Below, piece after piece: positions 1 through 8,404 of a stretch of 8,404 bases of DNA. The DNA comes from Cycloclasticus sp. (GTDB lineage: Bacteria > Pseudomonadota > Gammaproteobacteria > Methylococcales > Cycloclasticaceae), in NCBI GenBank assembly GCA_019090295.1, contig JAHRWG010000122.1, positions 1-8,404 of the forward strand, written 5' to 3'. The notes below the pieces were generated by a model. The model made no database searches, was not told the origin of the DNA, and saw only the letters and a program-made list of their open reading frames with translations. Position numbers and translations under genes: made by a program. The first letter of the stretch is position 1. Each line of letters begins with the position of its first letter.

Positions 1-272
1 CCTGCTTAGTAGCGGATGAGCATGAAATGGGTGCGCATATGGAGCGTATTATGAAAGCAGCTGGTCAAGAAATGCCTGCTTCACTGCCGACCTTTGAAAT
101 TAATCCGGAGCATGCATTAATTGCCCGCTTAAAAGATGAAACTGATGATGAGCGCTTTTCAGACTTGACACATTTATTATTTGAACAGGCTTTATTAAGT
201 GAGGGTGGCCAGTTGGAAGACCCAGCAACCTTTGTTCATAGGCTCAATAAGCTTCTTCAATCGTTACTGTAA
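1..272 (+). CDS. htpG: HtpG (Hsp90 chaperone), C-terminal fragment, 5' end outside window
   Basis: This is the last 89 residues of the cytosolic ATP-dependent chaperone HtpG, the bacterial Hsp90. The reading frame is open from the window edge (first full codon at base 3) to a TAA at 270-272, so the ATG at base 27 is internal and not a start. The segment matches the C-terminal dimerisation domain of E. coli HtpG as I recall it: a DEHEMGAHMERI stretch, then AAGQEMP, then FEINPEHALI (E. coli has FELNPDHVLV), then FEQALLSEGGQLEDPATFVHRLNKLL (E. coli has [26 protein letters not shown]). This domain holds the two protomers of the Hsp90 dimer together. The N-terminal ATPase and middle domains lie upstream of the window, so their integrity cannot be judged. 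A strong hairpin terminator begins 25 bp after the stop, so htpG appears to end its transcript here. Confidence 0.96.
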   Translation, partial: CLVADEHEMGAHMERIMKAAGQEMPASLPTFEINPEHALIARLKDETDDERFSDLTHLLFEQALLSEGGQLEDPATFVHRLNKLLQSLL

Positions 273-297
273 CCACAAAGAATACGTATTGAGTAAT

Positions 298-334
298 ACA
301 CTAAAAAGGCGGACATTGTCCGCCTTTTTAGTGT
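298..334. terminator. Bidirectional intrinsic terminator between htpG and the convergent exported-protein gene
   Basis: A perfect inverted repeat pairs 298-314 with 318-334, giving a 17-bp stem with a 3-base loop (ATT). The GC-rich core (GGCGGAC/GTCCGCC) is flanked by A5 on the left and T5 on the right. Transcription in either direction therefore gives a hairpin whose 3' arm contains a U-tract, the hallmark of a shared bidirectional Rho-independent terminator. It lies 25 bp after the htpG stop and 17 bp after the stop of the minus-strand gene at 352-669. Confidence 0.93.
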
Positions 335-351
335 TAACGAGCAGGCTAATA

Positions 352-669
352 TTAAAGCCTTAAATGAACGTATAGATGTGGCTTTTGACGATAATACTTA
401 GATAAGTCAGGCGTCACGAAAATAACTGGATGGGTTGTATTTAAACGATTTATTGGCTGGCGTCGACTGGTTCGAATAAGTTTATGGTCATGTGTTTGAT
501 AATCATTAGACACTATTGTTCGCCCAAAACGAGCAGAGGTGGTCGGATGTTTATAAGGTTGATGTGACGTTGTTGTCGGCATTTTTTTTACTTTTTCATG
601 CGCTAATATCCCCTGGCTAAATAGCAGGGGAATAATGAAAAAGCTAATACGAATACGTGAAATGGTCAT
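352..669 (-). CDS. Small probable exported protein of unknown function
   Basis: I do not recognise this 105-residue protein. Its N-terminus looks like a Sec signal peptide: basic n-region (R5, R7), hydrophobic core at about residues 8-22 (ISFFIIPLLF then SQGIL), and a likely cleavage after A23, leaving a mature chain that starts HEKVKK. The mature part is about 82 residues, has no Cys, and is basic, with many His, Thr, Arg and Tyr and few acidic residues. It shows no further membrane segment. The start is supported by AAGGA (plus-strand 677-681) seven bases before the ATG. A TATACT box (plus-strand 709-714) could be a -10, but no good -35 sits at the right distance. The gene converges on htpG and shares its terminator, which also argues that it is real. 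A periplasmic or surface location is inferred. An overpredicted reading frame remains possible. Confidence 0.62.
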   Translation of the reverse strand: MTISRIRISFFIIPLLFSQGILAHEKVKKMPTTTSHQPYKHPTTSARFGRTIVSNDYQTHDHKLIRTSRRQPINRLNTTHPVIFVTPDLSKYYRQKPHLYVHLRL

Positions 670-676
670 CGTCTTA

Positions 677-681
677 TCCTT
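677..681 (-). promoter_or_regulatory. Shine-Dalgarno site deciding the start of the exported-protein gene
   Basis: The minus strand reads AAGGA here, with a 7-base spacer to the ATG at 669-667. It is a clear ribosome binding site. It matters because the gene has no recognised homologue, and it is the best local evidence that the reading frame is translated from this ATG. Confidence 0.6.
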
Positions 682-780
682 TACTGCAAGGCAGGGTTGC
701 TGACTAACAGTATAGGATAAAGTGCGGTTAATGAGTGTGCAGAAACAGAATAAGTGTTAATTCTTCATCCAAGATTGGCG

Positions 781-1170
781 TTATGGAAGCTGAATAACAG
801 TACTGGGTTCCCAGTTGTCAGCCTTATGTTCGGCAACAACCGTTGTATAAACTCCACCGCGCACGTTAAATTCAGCTGATAAACGCATGAAGCGTGGCTG
901 GCAAGCCTTCACTAAATCATTCAAGATTTGGTTGGTAACGGCTTCATGAAAAGCACCTTTATCACGATAAGACCAGACATATAGCTTGAATGATTTTAAT
1001 TCGATACAGGTTTCATTAGGCACGTACTCAAGGGATAAGGTCGCAAAATCTGGCTGACCTGTTTTGGGGCACAAACAGGTAAATTCTGGTGTGTCTATGC
1101 GGATGGTGTAGTCACGATTAATATTAGGGTTTGGGAAAGTTTCTAAGTCGGTGCTAGCTTGTGTGCTCAT
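781..1170 (-). CDS. queF: NADPH-dependent 7-cyano-7-deazaguanine (preQ0) reductase, short type I form
   Basis: QueF reduces the nitrile of preQ0 to the aminomethyl group of preQ1 with two NADPH, the last free-base step before Tgt inserts preQ1 into tRNA in queuosine synthesis. It is a cytosolic tunnelling-fold enzyme. The 129 residues contain the family core [12 protein letters not shown]34 matches the catalytic Cys55 of Bacillus subtilis QueF (thioimide nucleophile), D41 matches its Asp62, and E76 in the FHE motif matches substrate-binding Glu97, all at a constant offset of 21. The QueF motif ELKSFKLY (57-64) that binds NADPH is intact, and FNVRGG follows near residue 100. This is the compact single-domain type, not the roughly 280-residue two-domain type of E. 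coli. The start codon precedes MSTQAS, and a weak AGAG lies 6 bases upstream. It is divergent from smc, and no other que gene is in the window. Confidence 0.96.
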   Translation of the reverse strand: MSTQASTDLETFPNPNINRDYTIRIDTPEFTCLCPKTGQPDFATLSLEYVPNETCIELKSFKLYVWSYRDKGAFHEAVTNQILNDLVKACQPRFMRLSAEFNVRGGVYTTVVAEHKADNWEPSTVIQLP

Positions 1171-1333
1171 GGCGGGCTCTATGTTGATTATGAAATGTAT
1201 ATTTTACAATGAATGATAAAACAAGGGGTAAATCTACAGGGTTTTAAATACTGTTTTGGTTTCATGCCGCCTAGCTTGATTAGAAGCGGTTATTGAGCTT
1301 TATGAGCAATACACAATCCTGTATGGTTCGCTA
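1171..1333. promoter_or_regulatory. Divergent intergenic region carrying the queF and smc promoters
   Basis: This 163-bp AT-rich gap must hold the promoters of the two divergent genes. For queF (minus strand) the best candidate is TTGTTT (1224-1219), a 17-base spacer and TATACA (1201-1196), an imperfect sigma-70 match. For smc the best -10 is TACAAT (1205-1210), with TTGATT (1184-1189) upstream but only 15 bases away, which is a poor fit. The two candidates overlap, so the promoters could compete. I see no preQ1 riboswitch aptamer in front of queF and no convincing operator palindrome. The promoter positions are suggestions only; that the region contains promoters is inferred from the gene layout. 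Confidence 0.4.
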
Positions 1334-1334
1334 A
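1302..1334 (+). other. Possible 10-codon leader reading frame overlapping the smc start
   Basis: ATG at 1302 opens a frame encoding MSNTQSCMVR that ends at TAA 1332-1334. Its last A is the first base of the smc ATG (TAATG arrangement). A second in-frame ATG at 1323 would give only MVR. smc has no Shine-Dalgarno sequence of its own, so coupling from this short frame is conceivable. The only possible ribosome site for the leader is a weak GAG at 1295-1297. A 10-codon open frame can easily arise by chance, so this is marked as a possibility, not a gene. Confidence 0.2.
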
Positions 1335-4300
1335 TGCGTCTAGAGAAAATTAAACTGGCAGGCTTTAAATCGTTTGTTGACCAAACAACCATCACATTCA
1401 GTAGTGATTTGGTTGGGGTTGTTGGCCCGAATGGCTGTGGTAAATCAAATGTAATTGACGCGGTTAGGTGGGTGCTGGGTGAAAGTTCAGCTAAGCACTT
1501 AAGGGGTCACCAAATGTCAGATGTTATTTTTAATGGCTCAACAACAAGGAAGCCAGTAGGACAGGCATTTGTTGAACTGGTGTTTGACAATAGTGAAGGA
1601 ACACTAAGCGGTGAGTTTTCTGAGTATAACCAACTATCATTTAAGCGGTTAATTGGAAGGGATGGGCAGTCAACCTATTTCTTAAACGGTACTCGCTGCC
1701 GGCGTAAAGACATTACACAATTGTTTTTAGGGACAGGGCTAGGCCCTCGAAGTTATGCAATTATTGAACAGGGCACTATTGCCCGTTTGGTCGAAGCAAC
1801 GCCCGCAGAGCTAAGAGCGTTTCTTGAAGAAGCAGCGGGTGTATCAAAATATAAAGAGCAGCGGCGAGAAGCTGAAAATAGAATTGGACACACACGTGAA
1901 AATCTAGAACGTCTTGCCGATGTATGTGACGAGGTGGATAAGCAGTGTCAGCATTTAAAAGAACAAGCAGATGTTGCAATCACCTATAAAAATTTCAAGG
2001 CGGAAGAGCGAGCGCTGACATCTGAACTACTGGTGTTGAAGTGGCTGGGTTTGGAGGAGCAAAACAAACAGCAGCAGGCGACTATTCAATTATTAACGCT
2101 TGATGTTGACCGTTGCGTGGGCGTGCAACGATCGCTAGAAAAAGACATTGAAGTGGAGCGACAGCGGCATTCTGATTGTCGTGATGAACTGGATAAGAAG
2201 CAGGGTTCTTTTTACCAGCTAGGTACTGACATTTCGAAGAGTGAGCAAACTCTAAAGCAAACCCAACTTCATAGCCAACAGGTGGATAAGGAGTTGTTGC
2301 GTTACAAAAACATCGTTGCCAAAACTGGGGAGAATAAGACGGCTAATAAACAGCAAGTGCTGCAACTAACAGCCGACCTTGATAACGCCAAGCAAGCGGT
2401 TCTAGCCCAAGAGACACTTAAAGAGTTAGCAGAGGCAACATTGCTTTCGCATGAAGCTAAAAAACTCATTAGACAAGAAAAATGGCTTGAATATAACGAG
2501 TTTTTAGCAGAACCTCGTAGGCAAATAGAGGTAGAAAAAACAAATATTCAGCAGCTAAATAAACAGCTTCTTCAAATTAATCAGTACAGCGAAAGGTTAA
2601 CCGCTGAGTACCAAGAGCTGAAGCATCAGTTAGAGGGCGAATCCTTACAGCAACAACAAGATGAGCAGCGACAGTTAACGCTGCGGCAACGCGAGGCTGC
2701 GGTATTAATAACTCGGTTAACCAAAGAAATAGAGGATTTAAAGAAAAGGCTAAATATCAAGAAAGAAGGGCTGATAAAACAGCAAGCTGAGCAGGCACAA
2801 GTGGTGGGCCGGCTTGAATCGATAACAACGCTTTTACAGCGACAATTTGGTGAGACAGAGCAGCAACTTAAACAGTGGTTAGAGTCAGTCAGCTTAAGCG
2901 AGGCTCCTTTGTTAATGGACATCATTCAAGTGGATGCTGGTTGGGAAGTGGCCGTTGGCTGTGTGTTAGATAAGTGGTTGCAAGCCGTGTGCGTTAATGA
3001 TGCTAAGCAGTATATTAGCAAGCCAGGTCTTATGCCAGATGTGAGCCTGATGCTATTTAGTTTAAAGCAGGGCGATGCAAAAGAAATGTTAAGTGAAACC
3101 AGCTTAGCTAGGCGAGTCCACTCTGAGAGTACCGTCATAAATATACTGAATGATGTTCATATTGCAGAGTCCGTTGAGCAGGCTAAGATTATAATAAAAG
3201 ACCTTAAAGCACATGAATCTGTCATTACTCGTGAGGGTACTTGGTTGCATTCAGATGGTGTTTTTTTTAGTCCTCCAGAAAAAAATAAAAGCACGTTGTT
3301 GCTGGCGAAAGAAAAGGGATTGCTGGTCAATACAATAGAATCATTGGTATCCACTTTAATCATGGATGCTGCTCTTTTAAAGGGAATAGAGGAAGGTTTA
3401 TTAGATAAAGAGAGTGCAATGCGCGAACTGAGCCTTGAAGATAGCCAGTGGACCAAGCAACTATCTTTACTGGAGGCAAAAATACATGCTAAAGAAGCGA
3501 CAATAAAGCATGCCAATGAGCGGTTGGTTAAGGTTAAAAAGGATTTAATGCGGGTGGAGGGTGAGTCTTTAATTATCAATAAGAATCTGGCCAATGCTAA
3601 TGAGGGACTTAGCTTGGCTCATAAGACTGCGGAGGAAATGAGCCAAAAGGGGAAGGATTTACAGGTGTCTGCTGATCAGGAAGGTGTCTTGTTTGAAGCA
3701 GCTAAAAAGGATTTAGCTGACGCTGTCGATCAGTTACATCAATTTATGGTAAATGTAGAGGTTCATAATTCCTCGCTAGCGCTTATTCAGCAAAAAACAC
3801 GCGCAGAAGATGAGCAATATATAGAGGCAAGGCGGCAAATGAGTGACCTCCTCCAGCAGCAGAAAAAGCTTGTTATGCCTGCTAAGTTGCAAGAAGGAGA
3901 GTTGGCGAAATCGATTGAAAAGCATGCCGCGCTTGATAAAGAACTGACGCGCGATAAAGAAAACCTTCTTAAGGTAGAATTGGCTATTAAAGCTATTGAA
4001 GCCAAACGTAATATAGCATCTGCAAGTGTGGAGAAGGCAAGAGAGAAAGGCTCCCTTTCAAAAATCAGTCATCAAGATGTTCTTGTTAGGCAGCAGTCCT
4101 TACTTGAGCAGTTAGACGTGCTAGGGTTCAATATTGAAGGGTCGATGGCGCAGTTACCGGTTGATGCAGACGAAAAGGCTTGGCAAAATAAGTTACTGAT
4201 ATTGGGCCAAAAAACAACTCAGTTAGGCGCTATTAACCTTACCGCCATCGATGAATACTCTGTGCAATTAGAGCGCCAGAAATACCTGAGCAATCAAGAG

Positions 4301-4849
4301 CAAGATTTGACTCAATCGCTGTTGATTCTTGAAGGTGCAATTGACAAAATAGATAAAGAAAGTAAGCGCCTATTTCAATTAACGTTTGATAAAGTTAATG
4401 CTGGCTTTGGGCGGCGGTTTCCTAAACTATTTGGTGGCGGATGCGCCTATTTGAAATTAACTGAGTCAGGTTTGTCTGACGCAGGTATTAGCGTTATGGC
4501 ACAACCACCTGGAAAGCGAAATAGTTCTATTCACTTATTGTCAGGTGGTGAAAAATCATTGGTCGCAGTTGCTTTGGTGTTTGCTATCTTTGATTTAAAT
4601 CCAGCTCCATTTTGTATGTTAGACGAAGTAGATGCGCCGCTTGATGAGGCGAATGTAGGGCGTTTTTGTGAATTGGTTAAAGACATGTCAGAACATGTTC
4701 AAATGATTTTAATTACCCACAACAAAGTGACCATGGAAATAGCGCATCAATTATCAGGTGTCACCATGAAAGAGCCGGGGGTATCTCGTGTGGTGTCGGT
4801 TGATCTTGATGTAGCAACAAAAATGATTAATGAAAATATTAATGTTTGA
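1334..4849 (+). CDS. smc: Chromosome partition protein Smc (condensin ATPase)
   Basis: Smc forms a homodimeric ring that, with ScpA and ScpB, extrudes DNA loops and organises the nucleoid. The 1171 residues have the usual family length and a complete architecture. The N-terminal head carries Walker A GPNGCGKS (31-38), an SSAKHLRG R-loop segment near residue 52 and a Q-loop region in SYAIIEQGTIARL. Coiled coil rich in Q, E, L and K runs from about 165 to 510. A globular hinge sits around 515-660, including the GWEVAVGCVLDKWLQAV stretch from residue 536. The returning coiled coil reaches about 1000. The C-terminal head has the ABC signature LSGGEK (S1070-K1074), Walker B ending LDEVD with D1097 and catalytic E1098, and a D-loop (PLDEAN). 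The start MRLEKIKLAGFKSF is the conserved Smc N-terminus, although no Shine-Dalgarno precedes it. scpA and scpB are not in the window. MukB is excluded by the head motifs and sequence. Confidence 0.98.
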   Translation: MRLEKIKLAGFKSFVDQTTITFSSDLVGVVGPNGCGKSNVIDAVRWVLGESSAKHLRGHQMSDVIFNGSTTRKPVGQAFVELVFDNSEGTLSGEFSEYNQLSFKRLIGRDGQSTYFLNGTRCRRKDITQLFLGTGLGPRSYAIIEQGTIARLVEATPAELRAFLEEAAGVSKYKEQRREAENRIGHTRENLERLADVCDEVDKQCQHLKEQADVAITYKNFKAEERALTSELLVLKWLGLEEQNKQQQATIQLLTLDVDRCVGVQRSLEKDIEVERQRHSDCRDELDKKQGSFYQLGTDISKSEQTLKQTQLHSQQVDKELLRYKNIVAKTGENKTANKQQVLQLTADLDNAKQAVLAQETLKELAEATLLSHEAKKLIRQEKWLEYNEFLAEPRRQIEVEKTNIQQLNKQLLQINQYSERLTAEYQELKHQLEGESLQQQQDEQRQLTLRQREAAVLITRLTKEIEDLKKRLNIKKEGLIKQQAEQAQVVGRLESITTLLQRQFGETEQQLKQWLESVSLSEAPLLMDIIQVDAGWEVAVGCVLDKWLQAVCVNDAKQYISKPGLMPDVSLMLFSLKQGDAKEMLSETSLARRVHSESTVINILNDVHIAESVEQAKIIIKDLKAHESVITREGTWLHSDGVFFSPPEKNKSTLLLAKEKGLLVNTIESLVSTLIMDAALLKGIEEGLLDKESAMRELSLEDSQWTKQLSLLEAKIHAKEATIKHANERLVKVKKDLMRVEGESLIINKNLANANEGLSLAHKTAEEMSQKGKDLQVSADQEGVLFEAAKKDLADAVDQLHQFMVNVEVHNSSLALIQQKTRAEDEQYIEARRQMSDLLQQQKKLVMPAKLQEGELAKSIEKHAALDKELTRDKENLLKVELAIKAIEAKRNIASASVEKAREKGSLSKISHQDVLVRQQSLLEQLDVLGFNIEGSMAQLPVDADEKAWQNKLLILGQKTTQLGAINLTAIDEYSVQLERQKYLSNQEQDLTQSLLILEGAIDKIDKESKRLFQLTFDKVNAGFGRRFPKLFGGGCAYLKLTESGLSDAGISVMAQPPGKRNSSIHLLSGGEKSLVAVALVFAIFDLNPAPFCMLDEVDAPLDEANVGRFCELVKDMSEHVQMILITHNKVTMEIAHQLSGVTMKEPGVSRVVSVDLDVATKMINENINV

Positions 4850-4858
4850 GGAACGATA

Positions 4859-7587
<2,729 letters not shown>

Positions 7588-7608
7588 TGGTTAACACTAT
7601 AAATATAT

Positions 7609-8404
7609 ATGGATATCAATTTAGAAACCCGTGTTTGCATGCTAGAAAGCCATATGGATGGCATGATATCGCGTGCGAAAAGAAATGAAGAAATGCTTAA
7701 ACGTTTCCAGGACTTGGAAATGCGACTCTTATCGGTTAATTCACTACGAGAGCTTATAGAGCATGTTCATGATGATGCAAAAATAGTTTTTGACTTATCT
7801 TCACTGTCCTTGGTCTTATCTGACCCTAGAGGGGAGTATCAGCAGTTTTTGTCAGAAGATGGTTTCAAGTTTGAAGAATATCCCAGTGTTATTTTAATAA
7901 ATGATAAGGATTTATTAGCAGAAAAGCTTGGTTTTTCTCAGCGAATTATTCTGGGTGAAGGGAAAAGTATTCTAGCCAAAGAGTTTTGGGGTGAAGGACT
8001 TCCTTTGCCATTAACCGTTGCTATTGTTCCCCTGCAAAGACGAGGCGTGTACTTAGGATGTTTAGTTTTTGGCAGTGATGACACAACACGTTTCCAAGCC
8101 GATATGGCCACTTACTTCCTAGAGTGTTTAGGTAAAGTGCTGAGTGTCTGTATGGAAAATAGTTTGAACTATGAGCAGCTAAGACGTAGTAGCCTATTTG
8201 ACACATTAACAGGTGTCAATAACCGTCATTTTTTTGAGCAGCGAATGGATGAGGAAATTAAGCGCTCGATAAGAACAGGGGATCAGCTGTCGTGTCTTTT
8301 CATAGATATCGATTTTTTCAAGAAGGTGAATGACGAGTATGGGCATCAAGCGGGTGATGTGGCCTTGAAGTTGGTGGCTAACTGTTTAAGGCAACAGTTA
8401 AGAG
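7609..8404 (+). CDS. DUF484/GAF-like plus GGDEF protein, probable diguanylate cyclase, 3' end outside window
   Basis: The frame is open from ATG 7609 to the window edge (265 residues seen). Residues about 1-45 form a charged, probably coiled-coil segment (LETRVCMLESHMDGM, NEEMLKRFQDLEMRLL). Residues about 45-185 resemble a DUF484/GAF-type sensory domain, including FDLSSLSLVLSDP and a VAIVPLQRRGVYLGCLVFG strand pair. A GGDEF domain begins at DTLTGVNNRHFF (D198), followed by LFIDIDFFKKVNDEYGHQAGD. D233 (the first metal ligand), N241 and D250 match PleD Asp327, Asn335 and Asp344. The GG(D/E)EF loop and I-site fall beyond the edge, so activity cannot be judged. If active, it makes cyclic-di-GMP from two GTP. 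No membrane span is visible, so it is probably cytosolic. It starts 21 bp after ligA without a Shine-Dalgarno; ATGs at 7639, 7654, 7663 and 7693 are alternative starts. Cotranscription with ligA is inferred. Confidence 0.88.
   Translation, partial: MDINLETRVCMLESHMDGMISRAKRNEEMLKRFQDLEMRLLSVNSLRELIEHVHDDAKIVFDLSSLSLVLSDPRGEYQQFLSEDGFKFEEYPSVILINDKDLLAEKLGFSQRIILGEGKSILAKEFWGEGLPLPLTVAIVPLQRRGVYLGCLVFGSDDTTRFQADMATYFLECLGKVLSVCMENSLNYEQLRRSSLFDTLTGVNNRHFFEQRMDEEIKRSIRTGDQLSCLFIDIDFFKKVNDEYGHQAGDVALKLVANCLRQQLR

Noticed and set aside
684..780. Small inverted repeats CTGC-AAG-GCAG (near 684-694) and CCAA-GA-TTGG (near 770-779) as terminators or operators between queF and the exported-protein gene.
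   Set aside because: Stems of four base pairs without a T-tract occur by chance. No firm queF terminator could be identified.
1171..1333. A preQ1 riboswitch in front of queF.
   Set aside because: No compact stem with the C-rich loop and A-rich tail of the preQ1-I aptamer, nor a preQ1-II-like fold, could be found by eye in this leader.
2626..3594. Long minus-strand open frames within smc, rich in Ser, Cys and Leu.
   Set aside because: They are antisense to a clearly coding Smc coiled coil and hinge, have biased composition from reverse-reading Gln/Lys/Glu codons, and show no domain.
8021..8206. A minus-strand open frame of 61 codons inside the GGDEF gene.
   Set aside because: It is antisense to the continuous sensory-domain and GGDEF coding frame and shows no recognisable features.

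Overview
The window is an ordinary chromosomal housekeeping stretch, most likely from a gammaproteobacterium. ZipA is a gammaproteobacterial division protein, and the order smc-zipA-ligA is typical of gammaproteobacteria that use Smc rather than MukB. Base composition looks moderately AT-rich by eye. A lineage near Methylophaga, Cycloclasticus or other Thiotrichales/Piscirickettsiaceae would fit the short QueF and the general character, but that placement is a guess. No IS element, CRISPR array, tRNA, rRNA or phage gene was seen.

Layout. Bases 1-272 are the 3' end of htpG (+). A 17-bp perfect hairpin (298-334) follows and can act as a terminator in both directions. It also closes a convergent minus-strand gene (352-669) for a 105-residue, probably exported protein that I do not recognise. 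Further along the minus strand lies queF (781-1170), the short single-domain nitrile reductase of queuosine synthesis. A 163-bp divergent intergenic region (1171-1333) separates queF from a plus-strand run: smc (1334-4849), zipA (4859-5569), ligA (5572-7587) and the 5' part of a DUF484/GAF-like plus GGDEF gene (7609 to beyond the window edge).

How the genes work together. The tight spacing (9 bp smc-zipA, 2 bp or a 1-base overlap zipA-ligA, 21 bp ligA-GGDEF gene) suggests one transcript. It links chromosome organisation (Smc), Z-ring anchoring (ZipA) and Okazaki-fragment and repair ligation (LigA). A probable cyclic-di-GMP enzyme is appended downstream.

No clear new multi-gene system is visible. 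The points most worth a second look are the unrecognised exported protein at 352-669, the diguanylate cyclase-like gene joined to the ligA transcript, and a 10-codon reading frame whose stop overlaps the smc start, which itself lacks a Shine-Dalgarno sequence.
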